64,000 nucleotides of DNA from Bimuria novae-zelandiae CBS 107.79 (lineage: Eukaryota; Ascomycota; Dothideomycetes; Pleosporales; Didymosphaeriaceae). A model generated the notes under the pieces. That model did no database searches and was not told the origin of the DNA. It saw only the letters and a list, made by a program, of their open reading frames with translations. Made by a program: the position numbers and the translations under genes. The first letter of the stretch is position 1. Each line of letters opens with the position of its first letter. Location: the NCBI GenBank assembly GCA_010015655.1, contig ML976737.1:264742-328741 (forward strand), written 5' to 3'. Below, piece by piece: positions 20,213 to 32,657 of this stretch.

Positions 20213-22128
20213 TCATGTGTTGCTGATGATGACACGTGCGCCTTCCTTCCCAAGGACACCTCTCTCTTTTGCTTTAGGGCTCCTATCGCGGCCCTTCTTG
20301 CGACTGAGGAAGCCAAGCATGCCTGTTGGCTTCTCAGCATTAGGACTCTGTACAAGCAAAGAGCTTTGATTAGCCATATCGGACCACGAGCCGGTCTCGT
20401 TGAGAACTACCTGTACGCCGCCGCCCATACTGGTACTACGCTGAGGTCCACCTCGGCGACTATTCATCGGGCGAGAGTAGGAGACAGGTGTCGTTCCATC
20501 GGTCGGGAAATAATCGGCACCCTCTCCACGCTGGGAGTTGGGCGAATCGGAAGGTTGTTTGTGGAGGGTTGCCGCTGCAAGTGGAGGACTGCCATTAGGT
20601 GAGTGGGTCGTAGATCGTGTGTTGGCAGATCGCGTGGGTCGCAGGTCTCCTTCCTGGCGGCCCCACTGATCTTGTTGTGATGATACTGAAGTCGCGGTGT
20701 GCTCGCTGTTGCTGTTGTTGCTGTTACGGGAGACGTTCAGCGGGTCGACTGGGTCTCCCACTGCAATGGCAGCCGGGCGCTGATCCGGAACCGTCGTGTA
20801 ATTGAATGGCTCGAACAATGTCTCAATCATCTTGTGGAGTTCTTCAGCTCGAATTTCGGCATCGGTAGCATCGTCTTTCAAGGCCTCACGAGGCTTTTGC
20901 CTTCGCGCCCTCGCTTCCAAAGGTGCTTCTTCCAAAAGTAATTCTTCCAAGTCGTATGTAGCATCAAAGTTTGTCTTATCGCTCGAAGGGAGGAACACAG
21001 GCTCGATTTCTTTCCTCTCCAAAGCGACGAAATCGAGTGGACGGAAGAACGGGCTGTCGCTAAACGTTTCAAATCCAATTGCGCCAATGCGTTTGGTGCG
21101 ATCTTTCTCCAATAGTGAACTTATTGCGTGGAGGCATGGCATCGAGACAGGAGGGTTCGTGACGGGGTAGGTAGGATCGCCCTTCGATATCTTCTGCGCG
21201 AGCGAATCGTGGCTGTTTGCTTCAAATGGACGCTGCCTTTGTTAGATGTGCGCGGCAAGGAGTGTGTATGCACGCCTACCTTGTTATAAATGCACTCGTA
21301 GAATAGCACGCCCAATGACCACCAGTCAACCTCACACGAGTATCCTTTGCCTTCATAGACTTCCGGTGCTAGATAGGCGAGGGTGCCGGACTTGCTCGTC
21401 AGCGGTTTGTGAGGGGTGAAATCCGAGGCGACGTTCTACGCTACGTCAGTACGGAACTCAACAGTCCTGTATAATGACCCACAAAGTCAGCCAGATGGAC
21501 GTGGCCATCAGAATCAAGCAAGACATTGTCAGGTTTGATGTCTCTGTGCACGATGCCTTGCGTATGTATGTATCGAACCGCGCAACCAAGCTCTGCTATC
21601 CAAAAGCGCACCGCATCCTCTGTAAACGTCTTCCGCGAGATATGAAATCGAAGATCGCCGCCATTCATAAGATCGACAACAATATATCTGTTTGTTGTCA
21701 GCCAGACAGCCCGCTAGCTGTGTCGGTGGTAACGTACAAGTACTCGATATCCTGGAAGCTGTATCGCAAGTTGCAAAGAAAAGGGTGGTTGAGGTGCTCA
21801 AGCATCCGTCGCTCGCGAATTATGTTGCGTACGCTCTCCGACCGTACAACTGTGACACGGCGTCAGCGTCGAGTCCCGTCTGATAGCGGTGCCGGAGTGG
21901 AGCACTCACTCTCATCCTTCCTGATGTACTTGAGAGCAAAGGTCAAACCAGTGTCCTTCCGCTCAACAATGCGAACCTTGCCGAAGGCTCCCTTGCCGAC
22001 GACACGCAGCAGCCGGAAGTGGTTGAGGTTCACTAGATTGCGTCGTCAATCGTCTGCACACGGTGGGGCTGGCGCGGGGGCGTACCTTGGTCGGTGAAGA
22101 CGACGGGCTTTCCGTTGCTCTGACCCAT
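20213..22128 (-). CDS. AGC-family serine/threonine kinase of the YANK (STK32-like) group
   Basis: Six exons: complement(join(20213..21232, 21280..21435, 21483..21687, 21738..21849, 21910..22032, 22086..22128)), 552 aa. Introns are 47-60 nt and all phases agree. The start [13 protein letters not shown] carries a Gly2 that could be myristoylated. Kinase landmarks in order are the glycine loop GKGAFGKV, the lysine in FALKYIRK, catalytic [11 protein letters not shown] in place of DFG (usual in YANK kinases), and [18 protein letters not shown] followed by [12 protein letters not shown]. From about residue 300 the AGC-type extension follows ([12 protein letters not shown]), then a helical segment and a Ser/Asn-rich disordered tail ending in basic residues. 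It is probably a membrane-associated signalling kinase; its substrates are unknown. The gene appears intact. Confidence 0.9.
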
Positions 22129-24964
22129 CCCGAGCTACAATGGCGATGGCCTCCCAATTATTCCAAGCGCAGGTAAAGCATCAGCGGGGGTTGTTCGTGG
22201 GTGCCAGGGCGTAGGCGGACTAGCGAGCGATGCGGGGACAAAGGTGCTCAAAAGGCAGCCTGGCGGGCGTGGACTAGAACTCAGCAGCGGACTGGCGTAG
22301 GTAAGTATATTGGACTTGCAGAATGGCTCTTGGCCGGTGGAGTCGCACGGAGAGCCCTGAAAGGAGGCCAGGAGTTTTGACGGCCGCCGTGGTCGGGGCG
22401 CTGCAGGGAGGTTAGCTTAGTGGACGGTGCTGAGCGTCCGTTCGCTGGCTGGGAAAAATGCACGATAGGCGCACCCAAGGCTACTGTAGCGCTAGCCGGC
22501 AAGGATGACCACGTTCTGATGAGAGCAAGGCAAGCCCGTCGCGGCTGCACGCCGCCGAGTGGATGAACGCCTCCGCTCCGCAACCTTCGGCGGCATCACT
22601 CTTGAGAGCCCAGGCGCTGGCGCTGTTATGCGCTTGCCGGCCTCGCCGCCAGTCCGCATGCGCGTGAGCATTCATTCATTCACTTATTACGGCTGCCCCG
22701 GCGCTGCGTCAGAGGGTCGATGCGCGCCTGCAGCAGACGCATTCTGCTGTTAGAATGTCGCGTCCGGCAGCCAGTCCAGGAGCACTCCTTCACCGCGCTA
22801 GAGTGGGTCCGCACGTGTATGTGTCGCACACCGAAGACACAGTCAGCCATCTGGCATGCGATACGAGCCTCCTCTAGCTCTTCTGGGTTTGGCTGGCGGA
22901 TACCCTGTCGTCACAAGACGCCGGCGACAGCACACGGATCAGCCTTCATTGCGCTTCCCGTCTGATCTGCAGCCCTTGTTTGCTGCTTTCGAAACGCCAA
23001 AATCGAGGGAATGCCAGCAAGAGCTCTGAGCGTTACCACGTAGGAGACCGCCAGGATCCGCAAGATTCCCGGTTCATACTGTAAGACAGTTAGCTGTGCC
23101 GTGCAGATGTATCCTCAGAAGTGAGGCCATATACGCTTCTACACACTCTTCGCTACACGGCTTCTTCCTCCGCATGCACCGAACGCCTTCAGGAACGACC
23201 ACGTGGAATTGACGCGAAGCGGTCCTTTGTGGCGCTCTAGGCGCTGATGGGGTGCTTTCGCTCTGAGGCTCCATACAGCCCGCCGCATCGTATCGTGGGG
23301 CCATGGCAGAGAGAATCATTGGCTGCATATCGCTGTTGTGGAGAATTCGCCAGAGCTTTAATTCGGGACTCAGCCTTTCTTTCTATCAACGACCTGAACG
23401 GATCCAGACTCTGAGGGGTTCTACCTGAACGCCATACTAATTTTCCATCCCGTATTCCGAAATCTTTTCTGCAGAAAGTCGGAAACAAAGCGTGCCTCCA
23501 AGGCAGCAGGAAGCGAGCCAATGCGATATGCTCAAGCAGAATGGGAGTAGAGTGGTAAAAGGAGCAGTGCTTGCAGGTAGGTGGGAAGGTGCGAAGCTGC
23601 AGAAGTTGGTACGCGATGTGGACATGGCAAGAGCGCTTTGCACAGTGCTCCATGGGCAGGCACGACCGACGTATGGTACGACCACTCGATCACCTGCTCA
23701 CTCTACCCTTTGATATCTCTGAGGGTACATGCTAGAGGACGATGATTGACGCCCTGAACGACCGTCTCTTAGACCTACTTGTTCGTGGACGCTTTCTAAC
23801 CTCCACGCGGACATTATCTGCAATCATTTGTTGAAGTATTTTTCAATTCGGAACACACCAGGAATTGCAATGGTGGTTGACATGATGTCATCCAATACCA
23901 CATACTCTGTCACCGACAGAAGGGGAGGATTTTGAACCCTGGACCTATTCGGTCCTGCTTTTCTCGTGTAGCCCTCACTCGTAAGTCCGTCATACCGCGA
24001 GTCTCTGTTGAATTGCACATGTGGCCGTCTGACTGCAAAGAGATCGTCACCCGTCACCCCTTCATCTCGAATCAACAGTTGTGAAGCGGTACGGTTTACT
24101 ATCCTTGTCAGCCATGATAATGGGCTTGACCCACTTGACGATCGACCTAGCTTCTACAAATGCGGCGGTCTGCAAGACTTGTGTTCTAGTAGCTAACCAG
24201 CTAACCATGCGATGGTGCATGGCTGCACAACATCAAGAGCTTCATTATCGAGTTGTATGATATCGCAGGTCAACGTCCGATGCAATCACATGCCCATCCT
24301 CCTGGTCCAGCCTGCTGGGTGAAATGTTACGCTCTAAGTAAGCGTCCAATAGAGAGGTTTTCGTTCTTCTCACCTCGCACGTGCGCCATCTGAAACAACC
24401 TCGACCGACGCTAATTACCACCTCTCCATCTCCTCCAGGCTCAATGATACGGGTACTTCGCAAGAACCGACGAAGCATATGAAGAACTTCCGTACAATTT
24501 GCAAGTTCCTTAAAACATTATCGCATACCAAATCGCCCGTACCTCCTCAGCTTGAAATGCAACTACGACGAGATGTTCGATCCTCCTAGTGGAACCGAAC
24601 AACTGCCCCTTACAGCGGAGTCCGCTCCGTTGTCACGTTATCAGCTACAAGGTCGTTACTTGCCCAAAGCACTCCTCAGAACCAATATCCTCCATCCATT
24701 CTGGGCTCCCACTTTAGTTTGGAGCCTCGCTGCACAGTGCAGCCCATGCATGCCGAATGCCTAAAATTAGCCCCCACCCGCAGGTCTATGCTCACCCCAG
24801 GCTTGCACCGCATGCAGCAAAGAAGCGTGGCGCTATATGACTTACAGATCCGGACCACTCCACTATGCGATATACATACGAGACTGCATTGAGAGTTATT
24901 ACTTGGGAGAAAAGGTCTCGTGGTCCGGCGTTGGTCTCGGTGGCCTTAAGCGGAATAACGTGGG
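22129..24964. other. Gene-poor region with decayed open frames
   Basis: About 2.8 kb. The first 0.2 kb is the kinase promoter. Minus-strand open frames at 23237-23653, 23824-24075 and 24245-24478 have fairly natural composition and could be pieces of one broken gene. They share no recognisable motif, and splice joints could not be supported. No repeat or RNA gene was recognised. Confidence 0.35.
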
Positions 24965-27175
24965 GTGACACGTAATGCCCGGGGGGCGCGTAATGCCCAC
25001 GAACACGAAAACCACCCCCTGAATCCACCTCCCATGTCTGAACAACCATGACCCTGATTAAAGCTGATATTAATGAAATGGAATCCTTAGCGCCAGGAGA
25101 GCATTATTTATATATAAAAATAACTATAAAGTATAGTATTAAACGTATAATATTAGCTTAAAGGTACTAAGCTAAAACTCTACCCCGCATAGTTAAGAGT
25201 ATTAACTAGTAATTACTTACTTTTACTTAAGAGTATAAGTATAGTATACTACCTTTAAAGCCTATTATTTAAGATTAGGCCTCTACTTTAGTAAAAAAAA
25301 AGTAATAAGCCTTTAGTTAGTGTTAAAATTCCTTTAGTATTATAAGAAAAAATTAGTTTTAAAGGTAACTACTAGAATTAATCGTAATTACTACTAAGCT
25401 AATTTAAAAGAAAAATATAATGCTTACTTTACCTTTTAGCATTAAAAGATAGAGGAATATTAAATTAAACCTTAATATATATATATATATTATAGATAAA
25501 AAGGGACTGCTTATAGGCAAGACTAATAGGACTTATAAAGTCTTTAATAGAGTAATATAGGATAGAGGTGAACTTTGGTTAGCTATATAGGACGGCTCAC
25601 GAGAATAGATTATAATCCTAGCTACTATATATACTAATACGACTACTCTTAATTTTTACCTTATTTACGCATTAGATGCAAGCACTATATAGTTTTCCTA
25701 AATTAAAGAAATTAATTAATAAGGAGTTTTTATTATTACCTCTTTTACTAGCTAAACTAATAATAATCTTAGAGTTGCATAGCTCTAAGAGGTGTTTAAT
25801 TATTAAACTAAAGGCAAAGCCTAATAGTTATAGAGGCTTTTATTACTAATAGCCACGCAGTACACTACTCTATAGAATTTATTAAATATTATAATTAAAA
25901 TAAAATCTTACTAGCCATGTTTCCCCCTTACTCTACCTATACTCTTTAGCTACTTAACGTCGTTATGTTTAAACCTCTCTTATTAGCCTATACTAAGGAG
26001 CTTATTAACTTTTAATAGAATAATTAGGCTATACTATCTATAGCTAAAAGGAACTTTTTTACTATATTCTAAAGTACTTAGAACGTCTCTTTTACTAAGC
26101 CCCTAGTTCTAAAAGCTTTTAAAGCTACTAGCTTATCTAGGGGATTTAACGTACCGTACTCTTAGTGTATGGCTAGTAGTTCCGTGCTATGCATAGACTA
26201 TTCACTGTCCTTTTTTCTTTTTAAAGACCGCTATGTGTACCGTGCACAGTACGGTACGTTAGACACCCTAAGCTTATTACCTCTAAATACTAACGTTATA
26301 CTAAAAAGGTTTATAGCTAATAACTTAGATTTTAACCTAACTAGCTTAGACAATTTAATAATAAGCCTATTCGATTAGTTTAGTATTAATTATAGATTTA
26401 AAAAAGTAGTAACAAATAAAGCTAATAAAAAGACTAAGTAACTTGCTTAAGCTATTTACTATATTATTTATAAAAACGATTTGTTAAAGTATAAGAATAA
26501 GGGGCCTTAGCGAGCTATTAAGATTAAAGAGAAGCATTAAAAGCGTAGGAAGCTATTCTAGCCACGATAGGAAGACTTAGAGCCTGCAGGAGTAGTGTAG
26601 TAGTCCCTAAGGAGTATTTAAAGGGAGAAACACCGCCTAGAGCAGGAGGATTTAGATAAATAATAACAGAAGCAGCACAAAGTAGCAAATAAAGACGCTT
26701 AGAAAGCTACTTAAGCTTTAAAAGTAAGGTTAGTAGCCAAAGGTAAGGCTGCAAGGGAGGCGTTAAGGAGGGAGAAATAAAGGGAGAAAGCAGCTATAAT
26801 AGCACTTCGTGTTTAAAAGAAAAATAAGACTATAAGAGCTACTAAAGCACTCTAATCTAAGCCTAGAAATAAGCTAAAGGGAGCTCTAAAATCCAGAATT
26901 AAACGCAAGCAGGTAGGTAGCGTAAAAGTAAGTAAATTAAAAAAAAAAATGCTATATTAGCACCTCTAGCTCTACCACTAAAAATCTTAATTAAGACGCT
27001 ACATTAACCATCTAAAAAGATATTATAATAGATAGAGTTTAATTTTTAAGCTATTAGGGCCTCGCCACCAAAAAATTATATAATAATATTTATTTTTGGG
27101 GTGGCTGCAGCTCATCATTGTGAGGTTGATTTTGGTGTTCGTGGGCATTACGCGCCCCTGGGCATTACGTGTCAC
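24965..27175 (+). mobile_element. Pogo/Fot1-type transposon, RIP-degraded (element F)
   Basis: Inverted repeats of about 45 bp start GTGACACGTAATGCCC at both ends and share a second GCGTAATGCCCACGAACAC block. No clear TA duplication is visible, so the exact edges may be off by a few bases. The + strand transposase begins at ATG 25048 (MTLIKADINEMESLAPGEH). It can be followed with many stops through DKKGLLIGKTNR (NMDEKG-like) and DGSREW, and then a degraded second catalytic block. The decay is typical RIP. A 111-bp MITE interrupts its 3' half at 26149..26259. The flanking host sequence contains no recognisable gene. Confidence 0.85.
26149..26259. mobile_element. 111-bp MITE-like insertion inside element F
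   Basis: Perfect 12-bp inverted repeats (ACGTACCGTACT at the left, its reverse complement at the right) are flanked by TA on both sides (26147-26148 and 26260-26261). The interior is less AT-biased than the RIP-mutated host element and has no coding capacity. Size, repeats and TA duplication fit a Tc1/mariner-mobilised MITE. Element B's inverted repeat also begins ACGTAC, which may point to a related mobilising transposase. Confidence 0.75.
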
Positions 27176-28957
27176 AAGGGAGACTTTCCAAACGCGTTTC
27201 GTTGCGATATTCCTTCTCTTCTTTCAATGTCGTACGAATTTCCGTGTCTCTTGCTCACCTGGGCAATGTCCGAGGCTCTTGCAGTGGTCGAGAGTAACTG
27301 CTGTGTTCATTTGTCTGATCCCTACAGAAATACGTCGTACTTCATTGTGGAACCCCGGATGTAACTGGAGTTTGTTTTTCCGTCACACGTGTATCTCACT
27401 CCACGTGGCCGTCTGGCCTGCTCAGAGTCAGAACCTAATACTCTGGAGACCTCGGGAATATCAGCGCCACGTGCGAAGAGCATGCAGGCGCATCATGGTA
27501 CGCACGACGTCTACTCTTTGCGACTGATCAATATGGCCACTTCGTTACAATGACATCTACACCTAGAAAGGCCACTATGGGCATGCGAGGTAGGTCAATA
27601 TCCGAGCCTATGTCCCTACTATTCGGCCAGACCACAATACTAGCGCAAAATACAACCAATACTCTAACCTCAAACTACTAACTACGAAAGCAGAAGAGGA
27701 CGTCTATGACCCTCAGGTCCGGGATCGGCCCTTAGCTTCCATCCTCTAAGGTTGTGTTGCGCAATATGAGTCGGCATCGCCTCCAGAGTTCCCGATCGAC
27801 CAGCTTCCTAATCCAGTGAGGCTCGCATATCTCACGGATACCCGCGCCTTTAATTAGTACGTGCACGGCATGGTCACAAGTGGAGCCACGCCGTTGCACT
27901 ACCTCTCAAAACACGGATCTCGCACTACACCACGATCTCTAGCAGCGGAAAGGATCGATCGATACCTTCTGCTAGAAGCTTTCCTTTTCCGCCATCCACA
28001 ATCTATTCGACTAGCAGGACTCTGTCATTTCGAGATGCTGGAAAGGAAGTCCGTGGGCTACGCCGCTCATATGCATCGCAGCTTTACGTGCGAAGGCCAT
28101 GCATGTGTAGCCGATGAAGGATCTCGACTCGCTTCAACTTGCTACCGTCGGTAATGTACATGTACCTAACATAATAGACCTAGTTCTTTGCGCTTCCACG
28201 CACCGCTCGCCTACCGTTAGTCACAGGCACCCGCATGGTAAGCTTCGGGTCACTCATGTCTATAACTGCCATTTATAGCACGCGGAACCACTGTGTCGGG
28301 CCCGCGATCGGCCTCGCTTCTACGGCCAAGATCGTTACCTTCTCTTTTGCGTAGTCGGTCTTCCGGACTTTGTCAATCTCGGCTAGTCTATGACGAGTGG
28401 TCAGTGGGTGGTGTTGGACGACGTTGGGTGGACAGTTGGTGAGTTACATTGTTGGTGGGGTGGATGGTACGAAGGTACAAAGCAAGGCGTGTTGCTTACC
28501 CTTTTAAGCTAATGGCGAGTGTGCCCATGATAATAGTTAGTCGGAAGGAATGAAAGAGACGTGAACGATTAGAGATGGTGCAGTGTTGGCAGCGGCACGA
28601 AAGACAACGCATGACGTAGATGAACACCACCCTATAACTCACGCATTTGGGAACAGATGGTTAGATTTCAGATCGGGCTTCTTGTTTGGCAGACGGCGAG
28701 CCGCATCAACAGTAAAACTCAGCTTCATGTTGTATTCATGCCTAGACCTTGATGGTTGAGGTGCGATACCCGAAAGAAAGCACACAGTATATCTGGCCAT
28801 TCTTGAAATACCGAATGAAGCCTTCGAACAACCTAAATGTATCCGACCAGAACTCTCCGAGGCTCCTTCTAGACCGTCCAACTATTCCCCGATGGTTGAA
28901 GAACGTTCACCCGATTCCATGGGCGATAAATCGTGATCGGGGGCCAATGGTTGCATC
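27176..28957. other. Gene-poor stretch downstream of element F
   Basis: About 1.8 kb without a supported gene. The open frames at 27101-27527 overlap the element end, and the one at 27861-28154 has no signature. The composition is normal, so RIP did not act here visibly. Confidence 0.4.
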
Positions 28958-30562
28958 TTAGTCGTTGAAGTCGATTAGGGAATCGTCACCTGCTTGAACG
29001 ACGTCTCCTTGTACCTCCTCGCCAATTTTAAAAGGCTTGACCCAATTGGCGACGTGGAGATCCACTGCATGCACCTTCCGTGCGAACTTGCATCCCGACA
29101 AGTTGCCCTCACATCCATCCTTCTGGCACACATGTCCTTTGAAGCATTCTAAAACGCGACATTTGCTCCCCTCTTCACACGGAGTCTCCTTCAAGAGGTA
29201 CTGCATGCAGTAAGATGCATCAGGCTCTATAAAGACGTGGTCGTACGAACAATTCGCCTTACTGCACGCGCGACGGATGTTGAAATCGTTGCAGGGCTTC
29301 TTGATCGCGATGCGAGCGTGCCATACTTTCCATTGCTCTGCGGTCGGTGGGCGCATATGGAGATCGAGCCTTTCATTGTTTCCGTTGATCGGTATCAGAC
29401 CATTCTGGTTGATGATGGGAAGCGTAGAAGACCTCCGTGTGACTTCATCGGGCTGACCAAGTAGCTTAGCGTTGATTTCCATAGCTGGATGTTCGAACTT
29501 GCAGTGGGGTCGACTACATTTTCCCTGGAAAAATGTGTTAGCCATAGAGTGTCCTGGACTAACAGCTGCATCTCATACCTTCTGCCAGTCGAAACAGACC
29601 CTGCTTCCATTCTCATTGTTGTTGTTCTTGGTCGAGTCCGATTTGCGGAAGACTTTCAAGAATGCTACCTCTGGTAATCCCAGTCCCATCAGTCTCTGGT
29701 CCAGTAAACCGCCTCGTACAAGCGTAATCTTTCCCGTCTGTTGTGTGGCTGCTTGTACTGCTTGCACGTACAACGCGCTACCTGCAGCAGCAAGGAATAT
29801 GTGCTTGCAGCTCGGATCAGCTACGCACACTTTGAGACGCTCTGGCGAGTAAAGTCAATATAGAGCCAAGTCCAGAAGTGATGCAATACGTACTCCTGAT
29901 TTTAGATTGTGCGATCTCTTCATCTTGCACATCGACGAAATCGCAATCATCCGTCCGTGAGAAGCCCGAGGTGAAAGGCGCAAGAGAACGAGGCTTAGAA
30001 TCAGCCAGCTTGTTCCTATGTGCATCATCTGACAAGCTCTTCAAGTTTGCGTAAGCCTGCACTGCAATTCGACAGTCCTTGGCTGCAAGCGCTCTCATCC
30101 GCAAGTTCTCCTTAATAGAGCTGAGCAGAAGTTGTGCCGCTTTCGGACCTCCACTCGCCTTATCCAGGACAAGGTCGTCCACGAACTAAATGCAGTAGTG
30201 AGCAATCAGCATCGAGTAAAAAGCCAGATGGACGGACCTTGTGACTATGGGCATCAATAAGAACAGCCACGTATGGCTGTTCCACCCCAACAGCATCACC
30301 ACCAGCTCGTCTCGCCTTCAATGCGTCGCAGTCTTGTTCCAGCTTCCTGTACTTGGCGAGGAGGTGGTCGTGCTTCAACGCGTTCTCCTTCAGCGCCTGC
30401 GCGCACTTGTTGATGACGGTCTGAGTCGATGTCAACGCTGAGAAACAACAAAGCTCGCGACAAACAGCTTCGTACCTTGAGATCCGCGAAATGTTTTACT
30501 CCCGCTACCTCTAGCCCCTTCAGCTGAGCGCCGAGATCTATGAGCTCACCTTGATCACTCAT
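28958..30562 (-). CDS. CCCH zinc-finger protein (fungal DUF7923-like type), copy 1
   Basis: Five exons: complement(join(28958..29524, 29579..29841, 29894..30185, 30238..30420, 30476..30562)), 463 aa. Introns are 52-56 nt. An N-terminal coiled coil (about 30-75) is followed by a folded domain beginning YVAVLIDAHSHKF. This has the NYN-like look of the fungal domain that precedes CCCH fingers in such proteins. A CCCH finger follows (VCFDWQKGKCSRPHCKFEH), then a linker, RPPTAEQWKVW, and a Cys-rich C-terminal set (CSKANCSYDH, CEEGSKCRVLECFKGHVC). Such proteins are predicted to bind RNA or DNA; the exact role is unknown. Its paralogue is at 44727..46778, and the first and third exons have the same lengths (87 and 292 nt) in both. 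This copy lacks the insert of about 70 residues found before the finger in the other. Confidence 0.85.
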
Positions 30563-31796
30563 CGCGTCTCGCGTCCCTTGTTGTTAGCGTGGTTGCAGCC
30601 AAATCGTACGCCGTAGCGGCTCCTGACACAAATGTTAGCCTACAAGTGGCGTATTCTTTGCGATATAGCGCGACGCGAAGACAGGACAGTGGCAGGCAGA
30701 CGAGAATGGGTAGACGCGAATGACAGTAAAAGGCAGACGAGAATGGATGTCCGCGAATGACCACGGAAGCTTCGAGAAACGGCCGTTTGCTGCAATTTCC
30801 AGACAGACTAGCGCTATCAGTTGCCGCAGTGACAAACGGTCACTCACCTTTACCTGCGATAAATCTTATCTCCTGAGAGGTATGTCATAGCTTCACTCTG
30901 AGCTAGTTCACAGTTAAAAATCTCAGCTGTGTGAATCGGAATATGCACGAAGAGTGAAGGTGGTCAGGTATAGCTTGTGAATCTACGTACTCATTTCGCT
31001 CGCCGAGTGGCATAGGCGGTTTACCTTTGAGCGGTATTAAGGTGGCATTGCTACCATAGGTATTCTGCCAATGCATTCTATAGATTTTACGCAATTGCCG
31101 AAGTATACGTATGTACGCGTCCGCGTAGCTGCCCAGAAGCAATAACTCCAACCAAGTTGGGATGGGCTCAGTGGGCGGGAAGTGCCAGTGGCGTCTGCGG
31201 CCCTCACCGTGGTACTTGTTTTAATCGTATGCTAGAGCTCCGCTGCTGCACACTCAATCAAAAACCTAGCAACAGCCTCTGTGCGATTGAACTATTTATT
31301 GGTAGTAATATATATATTTTCCAAATTCAAAATACCATTGAGTCACCAGATGCGGGGATTGCGTATTGCGTGAACATACAGGGGGCTCAACGGTTAAGAG
31401 ACGGAATTTTAGAAGCGGACTGTTGGGGTTCGGAAAACAGCAGTTTTTTTGTTACTGTTCGAGTCCCGCAAAGAGTGTGTTTTTATTCTCTACCTTCTTT
31501 TTGTCACTCAGCATAAGTTAGTCGCTCTTGCTGCACACCTTTTGCTCGGCACAGACAATGCCGCCAAAGTCTAGAAACATATTTTTAAGGAAAGAGTCAT
31601 CGATATTATGAGAGAAAGTTTCAGGACAGGTTGGATGTGGAGAAATTGGAAACTACGGAAACTGTCGCCATGCCACGCGTTATTCATCCGCCCTCTAAGG
31701 GAAGTCAAACGGCCAATGATGCCAGGTGCGGCCACAATACCATCCACTACTACTACTCCTCCTCCGATAGCATCCTTTCTGGAATGCTTGCCTTGT
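30563..31796. other. Intergenic region, no gene seen
   Basis: About 1.2 kb: promoter of the CCCH gene, then AT-richer sequence. Around 31380-31480 there is a tRNA-like B-box (GTTCGAGTCCC), but no cloverleaf could be drawn. No coding signature is present. Confidence 0.4.
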
Positions 31797-32657
31797 TCAT
31801 CTTGCGTCCCAGCTGATCGACCCCGGACTCTCGGACGGGCGCTTCTGAGTCGGCCGCTTGCTCGGCGTCCTTTCGGGCTTGCTGCAGGTCCTTTTGGCGC
31901 TCGTGGTAGTCGTCCCTCTTCTTTTTGCTTCCTCAGCTTTCTGGGTGCGGATCGGCGTATTGAAAGGGGCCATGTTATCGTTGATCACATGCTCCACGTC
32001 CTGCTCAATGAGATGTGTGGTCTTGTTCTTCTTCCTCTTGTCCACCATGCGCAACGCTGTGGCGACCGACAAGAGCTCGCCCATGTGCTCGCCCTGTCCT
32101 TGGGTACACTCGGACAGAATGGACATGGCTGCCAGAATTCTCGTGTCCCAGTCCTCCCTCTTTCCCGAGGGTCGTACCACTTTGCCGAGAACATTGGGAG
32201 GAAGGAAGGTGTCGAAGTCGACGCTCCAGTTCTCATCGATGAGGCTGATGCTCAGCGATGCGGGCCATATCCGCTTGATGTCTCGGTCGGGAATCTTCCG
32301 TAGTCGCTCGACGAACTCGTCGACCTGCTTCGGCTCGATCGTGATTTCGATCTGGTTATTGTAGCCGGACGGAGTGTCGATGCGCTTCTCTGCGCGAATT
32401 TGATCGTGTTTCTGGCTCCTGATCGGGTGGATGCAGGAGTAGTTATGAATCGTCATGCCGTCGGGCAGAACGGGGAGCGAGGTCAGCTATACGCGCGTGG
32501 TGTCATGCTCATTGTAGAAGAGTATGGATTCGGGCGGATCCTGGATGGTGAGTGTCGTCGTGACAAGATCGACTGCTGCATCGTGGGTCATGTAGGGCGA
32601 GATGTTGATCGGCACCGGCGTACCACTGCGTCCAATGCATAAATTCAGGATGTGCAT
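31797..32657 (-). CDS. Hypothetical protein; frame contains an in-frame TAG
   Basis: One frame runs from ATG 32657 (MHILNLCIGRSGTPVPINI) to the stop at 31797, 285 aa, broken by a TAG at 32487-32489 after NEHDTTRV. Two readings are possible. The TAG may be a CAG-to-TAG nonsense change, since the sequence after it (LTSLPVLPDGMTIHNYSC) reads like protein. Alternatively an 81-nt intron (GTATAG donor, GCCAG acceptor before KHDQIRAEK) may remove it in frame. The mid-part is hydrophilic and helical. The C-terminus is Lys/Arg/Thr-rich and disordered (KRTCSKPERTPSKRPTQK). The proximal half shows regular alternating hydrophobics, suggesting a folded domain. I do not recognise the family. Confidence 0.5.

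Noticed and set aside
26169..26378. 69-codon open frame in the RIP-degraded element F
   Set aside because: It starts inside the MITE and reads into degraded transposase; there is no protein signature.
31380..31480. tRNA-like B-box (GTTCGAGTCCC) preceded by an A-box-like stretch
   Set aside because: The T-stem and acceptor stem cannot pair, so no cloverleaf forms; treated as chance.
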